Notes: generated from the letters alone by a model not told the origin. A stretch of DNA of 64,000 nucleotides from Bradyrhizobium sp. LLZ17 (GCF_041200145.1 NZ_CP165734.1:4898001-4962000); one strand, 5' to 3'; positions 49,786 through 59,428 are shown, numbered from the stretch's first letter. A program made the numbers and translations.

Positions 49786-49907
49786 TGCGCTCCCTCGCCC
49801 GCTTGCGGGAGAGGGTTGGGGAGAGGGTGCTTCCGCGGAGAGACTCCCGATGAGGAGAAAGCCCTCACCCGCCGCTACGCGGCGACCTCTCCCGCAAGCG
49901 GGAGAGG
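49786..49907. repeat. Intergenic repeat, 'ctcccgcttgcgggagagg' family, copy 4
   Basis: Reads GCTCCCTCGCCCGCTTGCGG, GGAGAGGGTTGGGGAGAGGGT, then CCCTCACCCGCCGCTACGCG and GACCTCTCCCGCAAGCGG then GAGAGG. It separates convergent dprE2 and the epimerase gene. Confidence 0.9.
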
Positions 49908-49944
49908 TTCAGAGGGATCGCGGGGCGAGGTGAAGAAAGAAGCC

Positions 49945-50910
49945 TCACGCGCTCTTGCGCTGGAATTGGCCGGCCGCGCGGAAACGCCAGAGATATTGCG
50001 GGGCGATCGCTTCCAGTGAATCGGGAGCGATGCCGAGCCCTTCCAGCGTCAGGCCCGCGGCCTTGGCCGCCTCCGACACGATGTTGTCGCGCTCGAGCAG
50101 CGTGACCTGGTCCGGCGTCAGCTTCAGCGCGCCGGGCGCGAATTGCAGGAACTGGGCCTTGAGGCGGGCAAGCCCGAACGGCAGCGACACCAACGCCCGC
50201 TTGCGGTCGGCAATCGCCAAAATCGCCTCGATGATCTCGCGCATGGTCAGCACTTCCGGCCCGCCGAGTTCGTAGGTGGCGCCCGGCTTGGCCTTGCCGT
50301 CGACCGCATCCGCGATCGCGGTCGCGACATCGCCGACATAGACCGGCTGCATTTTCGTTTCGCCGCCGATCAGCGGCAGCACCGGCGAGATCCGCGCCAG
50401 CGCGGCGAAGCGGTTGGTGAACTGGTCCTCCGGCCCGAACATCACCGAGGGGCGGAAGATCGTCGCCGAGGGCACGGCCGCCGTCACCGCGGCCTCGCCG
50501 GCCGCCTTGGCTTTGGCGTAGCGCGAGGGCGATTCCGCATCGGCGCCGATCGCCGAAATATGCACCAGCTGGGCACCGGCTGCGGCCGCCGCCTTGGCGA
50601 CGGTCTCGGCGCCCTTGGCCTGGACGGCGTCGAAGCTCTGCGCGCCGCCCTCGGTGAGGATGCCGACGAGATTGATGATGACGTGCAGATCACGCACGGC
50701 CGCCTCGACGGAGGCCGGGTAGCGCAGATTCGCCTGCACGGTGTGGACCTGGCCGACCTTGCCGGAGGGCTGCAGGAATCCGGCCAGTTCCGGCCGCCGC
50801 ACTGCGACCCGGACCCGGTAGTCGCGCCGGCACAGCGCGCGGACGACATTGCGGCCCAAAAACCCCGATCCGCCGAAAACCGTGACGAGCGTGTCCAGAT
50901 TCGATGCCAT
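49945..50910 (-). CDS. NDUFA9-like NAD(P)-binding epimerase-family protein
   Basis: A 321 aa atypical short-chain dehydrogenase. The N-terminus LVTVFGGSGFLGRNVVRALCRRDYRVRVAVR is the NADPH-binding loop, followed by NLVGILTEGGAQSFDAVQ and a Tyr/Lys-like pair in SRYAKAKAAGEAAV, then IFRPSVMFGPEDQFTNRFA. This is the pattern of the complex I NDUFA9-subunit family, whose alphaproteobacterial members are accessory subunits or assembly partners of NADH:ubiquinone oxidoreductase. The ATG at 50910 (MASNLDTLV) is used; the longer frame adds 27 residues. Confidence 0.88.
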   Translation of the reverse strand: MASNLDTLVTVFGGSGFLGRNVVRALCRRDYRVRVAVRRPELAGFLQPSGKVGQVHTVQANLRYPASVEAAVRDLHVIINLVGILTEGGAQSFDAVQAKGAETVAKAAAAAGAQLVHISAIGADAESPSRYAKAKAAGEAAVTAAVPSATIFRPSVMFGPEDQFTNRFAALARISPVLPLIGGETKMQPVYVGDVATAIADAVDGKAKPGATYELGGPEVLTMREIIEAILAIADRKRALVSLPFGLARLKAQFLQFAPGALKLTPDQVTLLERDNIVSEAAKAAGLTLEGLGIAPDSLEAIAPQYLWRFRAAGQFQRKSA

Positions 50911-51005
50911 GGGGTCGATTCCTGATGGAGAGAGCGTGTTACGAGCTTGTATCGGGCCGTTTTGCGATGCGCAATCCGCGACCGCAAGCACGGTTCAAGC
51001 ATGAA

Positions 51006-51034
51006 TTGACAACCGCGTCACTGATCCGTAGTAA
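51006..51034 (+). promoter_or_regulatory. Promoter of tRNA-Leu (sigma-70 type)
   Basis: TTGACA (51006-51011), a 17-base spacer, and TAGTAA (51029-51034), 24 bases before the tRNA. The -35 is a perfect consensus match. Confidence 0.7.
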
Positions 51035-51058
51035 CCGCCTCCGTGCCCCAAACGGCAT

Positions 51059-51146
<88 letters not shown>

Positions 51147-51258
51147 TTTTGCAGGATTGTCCGCAAACGAGCTGCTTTCCCGATCAGCGGAAGGAGCAGG
51201 CCGGCGATCCACGCAGCGCCGTCGTGACCTGTGCCACTCAAGCCGCAGCCCGCCCGCC

Positions 51259-52530
51259 TCAAACCACCCGCTTCCCCGTCCGCTCCGCCACCGCCCTCTG
51301 CACAAAATACATCGCGACCAGCGAGACGATGGCCGAGGCGACGACGACGTAGCCGATCCGGTCGAAATGGAGCAGCGAGCCGTCCGGGTTCTGCGCGATG
51401 ATGGCGCCGGCGAGCACCGAACCGAGGCCGCCGGAGAGCTGCTGCAACGACGCACTGACCGCGCTGAACGAGCCGCGCTGGCTGGGATCGGGGATCGCCG
51501 ACATCAGGGCCTGCGACGGGATCATGCGCGAAAAGATGCCGACGAACATCAGCACGTTGACCAGGATCGCGGTTGCGAGCGAGACATGGCCGAGATGGGT
51601 GTAGATCAGCACCATGATCACCGACACCACGCTGCCGAACACGAAGGTCGGGTATTTGCCGAACGTATCGCTCGCCCTGCCGACCAGCGGGCCCGTGACG
51701 ATGCTGAACAGGCCGGAGACCAGATAGATCGTCGGCAGGTGCACGATGTCGATGCCGATATTGTTCACGGTGAAGGCGCTGGAGAACGGCATCAGCATGT
51801 AGCCGCCCGTCGCCAGCAATGTCGTGACACAGAAGGCCAGCGTATAGCGCGGCTCACCGATGGTCGCGACCAGATGGCGGAATGGGTTTCGGTCCTGCTT
51901 CAGCTTCAGATGCTTGTCGACTGGCTCCATCGCGAAGGCGATCACGGCGATCGCCAGGATGGAGAGGCCGACGATCGCGGCGAAGCAGACATGCCAGTCC
52001 CAGCGGCTGGCAAGAAACAGCCCCGCCGGAATGCCGAGCACCTGGCTCGCGGCGAACCCCGTTTGGACGAATCCCATGACGCGGCCGCGCAGATGCAGCG
52101 GGAACAGATCGGTGATGATGGCAAGCACGACCGACCCGATCACGCCGCCGAACAATCCGGTCACGATCCGGCCGAGCAGCAGCACGTGGTATGTCTGCGC
52201 CGCGGCGCAGAGCAGGGTGCCGAGCGTGAAGCCGACATAGAAGAACAGCAGCAGGCGCTTGCGATCGAAGCGATCGGCAAAGCCAGCGGCCAGGATGCCC
52301 GACAATCCCGCGCTGAACGCGTAGGCCGAGACCGCGACGCCGAATTGCCCGGCCGTGATGTTGAGCGCGGGCATCAGGATGGCGCCGAGCGGCGACATGA
52401 TGATGAAATCGAGAATGATCGTGAACTGCGCGAATGCGAGCAGCGCGACCAGGAGCGATTGGTAGCGCGTGAAGCCGCGTTTGCGTTGTAGTTGATCGTT
52501 GATCGGCGCGGCGAGCGTCTGTTCGGTCAT
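51259..52530 (-). CDS. MFS transporter (drug/arabinose efflux type)
   Basis: A 423 aa 12-helix carrier. Motif A reads AAGFADRFDRKRLLLF, and helix 5 has the region GIPAGLFLASRWDWHVCFAAI, typical of the DHA1-type efflux subgroup (AraJ/Bcr-like). ATG at 52530 starts MTEQTLAAPIND. The gene lies between tRNA-Leu and the UbiA-family gene, divergent from the latter. The substrate is not deducible; export of a drug-like or sugar compound is the family's usual role. Confidence 0.87.
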   Translation of the reverse strand: MTEQTLAAPINDQLQRKRGFTRYQSLLVALLAFAQFTIILDFIIMSPLGAILMPALNITAGQFGVAVSAYAFSAGLSGILAAGFADRFDRKRLLLFFYVGFTLGTLLCAAAQTYHVLLLGRIVTGLFGGVIGSVVLAIITDLFPLHLRGRVMGFVQTGFAASQVLGIPAGLFLASRWDWHVCFAAIVGLSILAIAVIAFAMEPVDKHLKLKQDRNPFRHLVATIGEPRYTLAFCVTTLLATGGYMLMPFSSAFTVNNIGIDIVHLPTIYLVSGLFSIVTGPLVGRASDTFGKYPTFVFGSVVSVIMVLIYTHLGHVSLATAILVNVLMFVGIFSRMIPSQALMSAIPDPSQRGSFSAVSASLQQLSGGLGSVLAGAIIAQNPDGSLLHFDRIGYVVVASAIVSLVAMYFVQRAVAERTGKRVV

Positions 52531-52818
52531 GGCACTCGATTCGTGGTGGGGGGCGGGGGAAGCCCGCAACACATAGGGTCGACCGGGACGATTTCCACGG
52601 GCCGCATGGCCCAAGTTCCGCCCGACGATCGCGCTCGCGCGCGATTGTGGGATCCCTGCAACAGCCCGAATCTCGGCCCTGTGCGACCATCGCGCTTCTC
52701 CGAGCCGATTAAGCCCGCCTTAGCGAATGCGCCCTAGGCTCGCGGGCGTCCATTTTCCTGCTCCCCGGCCTCCCCAGCCTTTGGGCGGGTCAGGTCGCGA
52801 TGAGTAGAGCGTTTTCGG

Positions 52819-54144
52819 ATGGAGCAGCCCGTCAGGCAGTACGATCGGAGCGAGGCCGCGCCGCAGGCCGGATCGGCGCTTGCCCGCACCCTCGTGATCG
52901 ATCTCGAAGGCGCGCTGCTGCGCTCGGAACTGCTGATGGAAGCGCTGTTCTCTAGCCCCGGCCGAATGCTGGCCCGCTTCGGCGCGGGCGGACGCCCGGG
53001 CATGGCGGCCCTGACCGAGATTTTGGCGCGGGCCGAGATCGACTACGCCCATCTGCCCTACGATGGCGAGGTGCTGAACCGGGCGCTGGCGGCGCGGGCG
53101 CGAGGCGAGAGGATTTTTCTGCTCGCGGAGCGCTTCGCCGGGCATGCCGCAGGCGTTGCCGCGCATCTCGGCTTCGACGGCGTCATTGCGCCGGCTGATC
53201 TCGCCGCGGGTGCCAATCTGCCGTTCGATCGCGCCTCGATCGAGCGCATCGGTGAGCGCAGCCGCAGCCGCGTCAGCTTTAAGATCTGGGCGAAGGCGCT
53301 GCGGGTCTACCAATACGCCAAGAACACGCTGGTGTTCGTGCCGGCGCTCACCGCGCATCAGATGAACTTTGCGACGCTCGGCTCCGCGCTGCTGGCCTTC
53401 CTTGCGTTCTCGGCCTGTGCGTCGGGCGCGTATCTGATGAACGATCTGCTGGATCTCGCCGCCGACCGGCAGCATCCGACCAAGCGTCATCGCCCGCTTG
53501 CGGCAGGCGAGCTGCCGATCTCGTCCGCGCTAGCGGCGATCCCGGCACTGTGGGCTTTCGCAGTCGCGGCCAGCCTCTGCATTTCCACAGCCTTCCTCGG
53601 CGTGCTCGCCGTCTACCTCGCCACCACCATCGCCTATTCGCTGGTGCTCAAGCGCAAGATGCTGGTCGATGTCGTGACGCTTGCCGGCCTCTACTCCCTG
53701 CGCATCGGCGCCGGCGCGGTTGCCGCCGGCGTGATGCTGTCGGAATGGCTGATGATCTTCTCGCTGTTCGTGTTCACCTCGCTGGCGCTGATCAAGCGCT
53801 TCAGCGAGCTCGGCATGCGCGAGGGCGCCGGCCTGTCCGATCCCTCCAACCGCGACTATAGGATCACCGATCTGCACATCATCGCCGCCATGGCCGCCGC
53901 GAGCGCCATGAATGCGGTGACGGTGTTCGCGCTCTATCTGTCGTCTTCCGCGGTGACGCCGCTCTACAGCCGCCCCTGGCTGCTATGGCTGCTCGCGCCC
54001 TTGCTGCTTTATTGGTTCGGCCGCGCGCTGATGATTGCGCATCGCCGCGAGATGCCGGACGACCCCATCATCTACGCCTTCCGCGACGGCGCCAGCCGCA
54101 CCACCGTGGCCGCGATGATCTGCATCATGCTGGCAGCGATCTGA
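52819..54144 (+). CDS. UbiA-family polyprenyl-phosphate phosphoribosyltransferase-like enzyme with degenerate HAD domain
   Basis: A 441 aa membrane protein. The C-terminal UbiA domain (about 158-441) has NDLLDLAADRQHPTKRHRPLAAG (208-230), the NDxxDxxxD metal motif plus the HPTKxxRP signature shared with mycobacterial decaprenyl-phosphate phosphoribosyltransferase (Rv3806c), rather than with ubiquinone or heme UbiA enzymes. The N-terminal 150 residues look like a HAD domain, but the DxDGT motif is changed to Asp28-Leu-Glu30-Gly-Ala and no GDxxxD motif is visible, so phosphatase activity is doubtful. It could supply the ribosylated lipid for DprE1/DprE2, about 3 kb upstream. Confidence 0.85.
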   Translation: MEQPVRQYDRSEAAPQAGSALARTLVIDLEGALLRSELLMEALFSSPGRMLARFGAGGRPGMAALTEILARAEIDYAHLPYDGEVLNRALAARARGERIFLLAERFAGHAAGVAAHLGFDGVIAPADLAAGANLPFDRASIERIGERSRSRVSFKIWAKALRVYQYAKNTLVFVPALTAHQMNFATLGSALLAFLAFSACASGAYLMNDLLDLAADRQHPTKRHRPLAAGELPISSALAAIPALWAFAVAASLCISTAFLGVLAVYLATTIAYSLVLKRKMLVDVVTLAGLYSLRIGAGAVAAGVMLSEWLMIFSLFVFTSLALIKRFSELGMREGAGLSDPSNRDYRITDLHIIAAMAAASAMNAVTVFALYLSSSAVTPLYSRPWLLWLLAPLLLYWFGRALMIAHRREMPDDPIIYAFRDGASRTTVAAMICIMLAAI

Positions 54145-54254
54145 CCGGAGCCGCAACCGGCGCTTGCGCGCGGCGTCCGCAGTGGATACATCGCGGGCAA
54201 TCCCGATTAGCCTATGCTGCCGACGCCACCGATTCGATTGAGGTTTGACACGCC

Positions 54255-55010
54255 ATGACCGTACGCCTGCATCGCGGCGACCTGCCCGACCTCACCCGCT
54301 ACACCGGCGCCGTGGCGATCGACACCGAGACCATGGGGTTGAACCCGCACCGCGACCGGCTCTGCGTTGTGCAGCTCTCGCCCGGCGACGGCAGCGCCGA
54401 CGTGGTGCAGATCCCCAAGGGCCACACCGACGCGCCGAACCTGAAGGCGCTGCTGGCCGATCCCGCCATCACCAAGATCTTCCATTTCGCCCGGTTCGAC
54501 GTCGCGGTGCTGTACCAGACCTTCGGCGTGATGACCGGGCCGATCTACTGCACCAAGATCGCCTCCCGCCTGACCCGGACTTATACCGACCGCCATGGCC
54601 TCAAGGACCTCGTGCGCGAGGTGCTCAATGTCGACCTCTCCAAGCAGCAACAATCCAGCGATTGGGGTTCCGACAGCCTGACCGAGCCGCAGCTGGCCTA
54701 CGCCGCCTCCGACGTGCTGCATCTGCATGCCTTGCGCGAGCGGCTGGATGCGATGCTGCTGCGCGAGGGCCGCACCGCGCTGGCCAAGGCCTGTTTCGAC
54801 TTCCTGCCGACCCGTGCTTTGCTCGACCTCCAGGGCTGGGCCGAAGAGGACATTTTCGCGCATTCCTGGAGCCTTTCGGCAGCCATCAGGTCAAGGCTGC
54901 CGCCCCGTTTCGGACACTTTCCTGACGGCGTGTCGGAGGCTGCATCTTCCGGCATTGCCGGGTACAATGGGGCACCTCGATCGGAGCCTTTGACTAAGAA
55001 GGTTCGGTGA
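54255..55010 (+). CDS. rnd: Ribonuclease D (short form)
   Basis: A 3'-to-5' exonuclease of the DEDD superfamily, here 251 aa. The three Exo motifs are seen: VAIDTETMGL, FHFARFDVAVL and YAASDVLHLHAL. The long HRDC domains of E. coli RNase D are absent, as in other short alphaproteobacterial forms. The conserved part ends near GWAEEDIFAHS (about residue 206); the last 45 residues are low-similarity and may be read-through of an ancestral stop (TGG after AHS). The gene overlaps or abuts lptC. Confidence 0.92.
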   Translation: MTVRLHRGDLPDLTRYTGAVAIDTETMGLNPHRDRLCVVQLSPGDGSADVVQIPKGHTDAPNLKALLADPAITKIFHFARFDVAVLYQTFGVMTGPIYCTKIASRLTRTYTDRHGLKDLVREVLNVDLSKQQQSSDWGSDSLTEPQLAYAASDVLHLHALRERLDAMLLREGRTALAKACFDFLPTRALLDLQGWAEEDIFAHSWSLSAAIRSRLPPRFGHFPDGVSEAASSGIAGYNGAPRSEPLTKKVR

Positions 55011-55030
55011 GCGAGGCCTCGGGAGCAATT

Positions 55031-55759
55031 GTGAACTCGGCCCAGTTTTCAACCTATGACGCCGCACTCGCGGCGCGGTTTGCCACTGCGGCCCGCCACA
55101 GCCGCCTGGTGCGGATTCTGCGCATCGCGGTGCCGGCGACCGTGGTTGTGGCCATGGCCTCGATCGTCGCCGTCTCGACCTTCCTCAACCCGTTCAGCAT
55201 GATCCCCATGAAGATCGATTCCGGAAACATGGTGGTCACGGGCACCAAGATCACGATGGAATCGCCGCATATGTCCGGCTTCAGCACGGACCAGCGGCCC
55301 TACGAGCTCTGGGCCAAAACCGCGACGCAGGACATCACGGATCCCGACCATGTCGATCTCGCGGATTTGCGCTCGAAAGTCCTGATGGAAGACCAGTCGA
55401 CCGTGTTCCTCGATGCCCGCACCGGCAGGTTCGACAACAAGCAGCAGCAGCTCGAGCTGCACAAGGACGTCTTCGTGCGCACCTCGACCGGCTATGAGGC
55501 GCGGCTGAACTCGGCCTTCGTCGACATGGGCAAGGGCACGGTCTCCTCGGACGAGCATGTCGACGTCAAGCTGACCAACGGCACGCTCACCGCCGACCGG
55601 CTGCGCATCACCGAAGGTGGCGATGTCATTCGCTTCGAGGGCAATGTGGTGATGCATCTGGACAAGATCAGCGTGGATGATGCTGCGCCGGCGCCCGTCG
55701 AGCAGCCCGCACCGGCGCCGCTGCCGAAGTCCAAGAACAAGTCTGCGAATTCAAGATGA
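55031..55759 (+). CDS. lptC: LPS export protein LptC
   Basis: A 242 aa inner-membrane-anchored periplasmic protein that receives LPS from LptB2FG and passes it to LptA. One transmembrane helix near the N-terminus (LRIAVPATVVVAMASIVAVS) is followed by a beta-jellyroll (OstA/LptC fold). I favour the GTG at 55031, with GGGAG five bases upstream; a GTG at 55007 overlapping the rnd stop (GTGA) is also plausible and would add eight residues. Its stop overlaps the lptA start (ATGA). Confidence 0.9.
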   Translation: MNSAQFSTYDAALAARFATAARHSRLVRILRIAVPATVVVAMASIVAVSTFLNPFSMIPMKIDSGNMVVTGTKITMESPHMSGFSTDQRPYELWAKTATQDITDPDHVDLADLRSKVLMEDQSTVFLDARTGRFDNKQQQLELHKDVFVRTSTGYEARLNSAFVDMGKGTVSSDEHVDVKLTNGTLTADRLRITEGGDVIRFEGNVVMHLDKISVDDAAPAPVEQPAPAPLPKSKNKSANSR

Positions 55760-56490
55760 TTGTCATGCCGAAGTGTTTTCCGCGCAGCAAGGTCAAGCGG
55801 TGCGCCATCGTCAGTGCGCTGGTCGTCTGCGCTGCGCTGGTCGCTACGCATGCCGCGGTCGCGCAGAGCACGATGCAGGGCGTGCCCAATGCCATGCAGG
55901 GCTTTTCGCAGAACCGCGATCAGCCGATCCAGATCGACGCCGCAACGCTCGAGATGCGCGACAAGAAGAAGGAAGCGACCTTCTCCGGCAATGTGAAGGT
56001 GGTGCAGGGCGACACCACCATGACCTCGAAAACGCTGGTCGTGTTCTACGAATCGAGCGGCGACAAGGCCGCGACGCCGCAGCCGGCATCGGCAAAGGGC
56101 GCGAAGGCCGCGCCGATCCAGTCGGCGACGCCGGGCCCCGGCGGCGCGTCGTCGATCAAGCGGCTGGAGGCGCGCGGCAATGTCGTGGTCACCCAGAAAG
56201 ACCAGGTGGTGACCGGCGAGACCGCCGTGTTCGACACCAAGACCAACCTCATCACCATGCTCGGCGGCTCCGGCGGCCAGGTGGTCCTGACGCAATGTCA
56301 GAACGTGCTGCGTGGCGATCGTCTGCTGGTCGACATGACCACCGGCGTCTCGAGGGTGGAGTCCGAGAGCGGCCGGGTGCAGGGCCTGTTCATCCAGTCC
56401 CAGGGCGGCTCGAGCGGCAAATGCGGAACGCCCGCCGCCCCCGGTGGCGGCCCGGCGGTGCCCTCGCTCATTCCAGGCAAGCCCAAGTAA
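55756..56490 (+). CDS. lptA: LPS transport protein LptA
   Basis: A 244 aa periplasmic OstA-fold protein that bridges inner and outer membranes for LPS. A signal peptide (IVSALVVCAALVATHAAVA) precedes PIQIDAATLEMRDKKKEATFSGNVKVVQGDTTMTS, the first jellyroll strands, here split at about 60-90. The insert at about 105-130 is Ala/Pro/Gly-rich. Translationally coupled to lptC by a 4-base overlap; lptB follows after 219 bases. Confidence 0.93.
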   Translation: MIVMPKCFPRSKVKRCAIVSALVVCAALVATHAAVAQSTMQGVPNAMQGFSQNRDQPIQIDAATLEMRDKKKEATFSGNVKVVQGDTTMTSKTLVVFYESSGDKAATPQPASAKGAKAAPIQSATPGPGGASSIKRLEARGNVVVTQKDQVVTGETAVFDTKTNLITMLGGSGGQVVLTQCQNVLRGDRLLVDMTTGVSRVESESGRVQGLFIQSQGGSSGKCGTPAAPGGGPAVPSLIPGKPK

Positions 56491-56709
56491 AACAATGGCT
56501 TAGATACTATCTTGCGGTCGCGAGGTTGAAGCCTGCCCGACAAGACTGTATCTAGCGCAACGGGCTTCGAAAGCGGGATCCGCTTATCGCGGGTGTTTCA
56601 CTGGGCATGAGACATCCTTTCACTCATGCTGTGTCGGCGAATCGCTGTTATACGGCAGATCGCGGGATCCACCGTGCAGGATCGCCGTGAAGGCTTGAGA
56701 CAGGCGGGG

Positions 56710-57723
56710 ATGGTCGATTTATTCAGCATGTTCCGTCGGCGCCCCGCCAAGCGTGGCCGTCCCGGATTTGCGCGTCAGGACATCACCGAACTCACCCAAA
56801 GCGTCGGCGGCCTCCTCACCAGCCCGGTGCGGGATGCGCCCCCGATCGCCCGCGACCAGCCCACGCATGCGCCGGACCCGTATGGGGTCGAGGCGCCGCC
56901 GCGGCAGCGCCAGCCGGCGGCCCAGCCTGCCACAGTCAGGTCCGGTGCCAAGCCCGTTGCCAGGTCCAACGGCTCAGGCGGCCCGCAGCTCCTGAAGCGG
57001 CCGGGCTTCCTGGCTGTGCATAGCGTGGAAAAGAGCTTTGGCAGCCGGCAGGTCGTGCGCGGCGTCAGCATCTATGTGCGCCGCGGCGAAGCGGTCGGCC
57101 TGCTCGGCCCGAACGGCGCCGGCAAGACCACCGTGTTCTACATGATCACCGGCCTGATCAAGCCCGATCGCGGCGCGATCGAGCTCGACGGCCATGACGT
57201 CACCAAGCTGCCGATGTATCAGCGGGCGCGGCTCGGCATCGGCTATCTGCCGCAGGAAGCCTCGATCTTCCGCGGCCTCACCGTCGAGCAGAACATCCGC
57301 GCCGTGCTCGAAGTTGTCGAGCCCTCGCGCAAGAAGCGCGAGCAGCAGCTCGATCTGCTGCTCGACGAATTCAACATCACCCGCCTGCGCAAATCGCCTT
57401 CGATCGCGCTGTCCGGCGGTGAACGCCGCCGCGTCGAAATCGCGCGCGCGCTGGCGACGCGTCCGAACTACATGCTGCTCGACGAACCCTTCGCCGGCAT
57501 CGATCCGATCGCCGTCGGCGACATCCAGGATCTCGTCCGCCATCTCACCAATCGCGGCATCGGCGTGCTCATCACCGACCACAATGTGCGAGAGACGCTC
57601 GGCCTCACCGATCGTGCCTATATCGTCTATGCCGGTGAGATCCTGACCGAGGGCAGCCCGGATGAGATCGTCAATGATCCGGACGTTCGCCGCCTTTACC
57701 TTGGCGAGGAATTCCGCCTCTAG
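56710..57723 (+). CDS. lptB: LPS export ABC transporter ATPase LptB (with N-terminal extension)
   Basis: A 337 aa ATPase of the LptB2FG machine. The Walker A is GPNGAGKTT (133-141), the signature LSGGERRRVEIARAL at 234-248, Walker B YMLLDEP at 254-260, and the C-terminal GEEFRL is as in LptB. E. coli LptB is 241 aa; here about 95 extra N-terminal residues are Arg/Pro/Gln-rich and predicted disordered. The ATG at 56710 (MVDLFSMFRRR) lies behind GCGGGGA. rpoN follows, an order seen in many proteobacteria. Confidence 0.95.
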   Translation: MVDLFSMFRRRPAKRGRPGFARQDITELTQSVGGLLTSPVRDAPPIARDQPTHAPDPYGVEAPPRQRQPAAQPATVRSGAKPVARSNGSGGPQLLKRPGFLAVHSVEKSFGSRQVVRGVSIYVRRGEAVGLLGPNGAGKTTVFYMITGLIKPDRGAIELDGHDVTKLPMYQRARLGIGYLPQEASIFRGLTVEQNIRAVLEVVEPSRKKREQQLDLLLDEFNITRLRKSPSIALSGGERRRVEIARALATRPNYMLLDEPFAGIDPIAVGDIQDLVRHLTNRGIGVLITDHNVRETLGLTDRAYIVYAGEILTEGSPDEIVNDPDVRRLYLGEEFRL

Positions 57724-57814
57724 CCCTTTTTTCGAGTTCGTCAAGGCGTGTACATCGGGCCTGGACTAAGATAAGCAAAAATCGGACCAACTTTTCGGGA
57801 TCGGTTCTTGCTTC

Positions 57815-59428
57815 ATGGCGCTTACGCAGAGATTAGAGTTCCGGCAATCGCAGTCGCTGGTCATGACGCCGCAGCTGATGCAGGCGATCAAGCTGCTGCA
57901 ATTGTCCAACCTCGATCTCACCACCTTCGTGGAAGAGGAACTCGAGCGTAATCCGCTGCTGGAACGGGCCAGTGACGAGGTCCCGCCCGGGGAAGCTACT
58001 GCCGAGGCCAGCCAGTTCAACGATTCCGACGGCGGCCACAACGACGAACCGGGCGGTGGTCCGGGCGAGGCTTTCGAGCCCGGCCAGGAAGAGTGGATGA
58101 GCAAGGATCTCGGCACCCGCGCCGAGATCGAGCAAACCCTCGACACCGGCCTGGACAACGTCTTCTCCGAGGAGCCGGCCGAGGCCGCCGCGCGCAACGC
58201 CCAGGATGCGGCGCCGACCACCTATACGGAATGGGGCGGCGGTGCCTCCGGCGACGAGGACTACAATCTCGAGGCCTTCGTCGCGGCCGAAATCACGCTG
58301 GGCGACCATCTAGCCGAGCAGCTCTCGGTCGCCTTCAGCGGGCCGGCGCAGCGCATGATCGGGCAGTATCTGATCGATCTCGTCGACGAGGCCGGCTATC
58401 TGCCGCCGGATCTCGGCCAGGCCGCTGAGCGGCTTGGTGCATCGCAAGTGGACGTCGAGGACGTTCTTGCCGTCCTGCAAAAATTCGATCCGCCCGGGGT
58501 CTGCGCGCGCAACTTAAGCGAATGCCTGGCGATCCAGCTCCGCGAACTCGATCGTTACGATCCGGCGATGCAGGCGCTGATCGAACATCTCGATCTCCTC
58601 GCCAAGCGCGACATCGCGGGCCTGCGCAAGGTCTGCGGCGTCGACGACGAGGACATCGCCGACATGATCGGCGAGATCCGCCGGCTCAATCCCAAGCCCG
58701 GCATCAAGTTCGGCTCGGCGCGCGTTCAGACCATGGTGCCGGACGTCTATGTCCGCCCGGGTCCGGACGGCGGCTGGCATGTCGAGCTCAACAGCGACAC
58801 CTTGCCGCGCGTGCTGGTCAACCAGACCTATTATTCGCAACTGTCGAAGAAGATCGGCAAGGACGGGGACAAATCGTATTTCACCGACGCACTCCAGAAC
58901 GCGACCTGGCTGGTGCGCGCGCTCGACCAGCGCGCCCGCACTATCCTGAAGGTCGCAACCGAGATTGTGCGCCAGCAGGACGGCTTCTTCACCCATGGCG
59001 TGGCGCATCTGCGGCCGCTCAATCTGAAGGCCGTCGCCGACGCCATCCAGATGCATGAATCCACGGTGTCGCGCGTCACCGCCAACAAATACATGGCGAC
59101 CAATCGCGGCACGTTCGAGCTGAAATACTTCTTCACGGCGTCGATCGCCTCCGCCGACGGCGGCGAGGCGCATTCCGCCGAAGCCGTGCGCCACCACATC
59201 AAGCAATTGATCGATTCGGAAGCACCTGCCGCGATCCTGTCCGACGACACCATCGTGGAACGGTTGCGCGCCTCGGGCATTGATATTGCCCGCCGCACGG
59301 TCGCGAAGTACCGCGAAGCCATGCGTATTCCTTCTTCGGTGCAACGCCGTCGCGACAAGCAGAGCGCTCTTGGTAACGTCCTCTCCACTGCAATGTCCGA
59401 TCGCTCCCGCAACACCGAGCCGGCCTGA
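57815..59428 (+). CDS. rpoN: RNA polymerase sigma-54 factor
   Basis: A 537 aa sigma factor for enhancer-dependent promoters of nitrogen assimilation, fixation and other genes. Region I is Gln/Leu-rich (MALTQRLEFRQSQSLVMTPQLMQAIKLLQ, here in two pieces), region II is acidic (about 50-140), and region III contains the core-binding and DNA-binding domains. The RpoN box ARRTVAKYR is at about 492-500. Bradyrhizobium is known to carry two rpoN genes; the lptB-rpoN-hpf-ptsN context here fits the core housekeeping-linked copy (rpoN1) rather than one beside symbiotic genes, by inference. Confidence 0.97.
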   Translation: MALTQRLEFRQSQSLVMTPQLMQAIKLLQLSNLDLTTFVEEELERNPLLERASDEVPPGEATAEASQFNDSDGGHNDEPGGGPGEAFEPGQEEWMSKDLGTRAEIEQTLDTGLDNVFSEEPAEAAARNAQDAAPTTYTEWGGGASGDEDYNLEAFVAAEITLGDHLAEQLSVAFSGPAQRMIGQYLIDLVDEAGYLPPDLGQAAERLGASQVDVEDVLAVLQKFDPPGVCARNLSECLAIQLRELDRYDPAMQALIEHLDLLAKRDIAGLRKVCGVDDEDIADMIGEIRRLNPKPGIKFGSARVQTMVPDVYVRPGPDGGWHVELNSDTLPRVLVNQTYYSQLSKKIGKDGDKSYFTDALQNATWLVRALDQRARTILKVATEIVRQQDGFFTHGVAHLRPLNLKAVADAIQMHESTVSRVTANKYMATNRGTFELKYFFTASIASADGGEAHSAEAVRHHIKQLIDSEAPAAILSDDTIVERLRASGIDIARRTVAKYREAMRIPSSVQRRRDKQSALGNVLSTAMSDRSRNTEPA

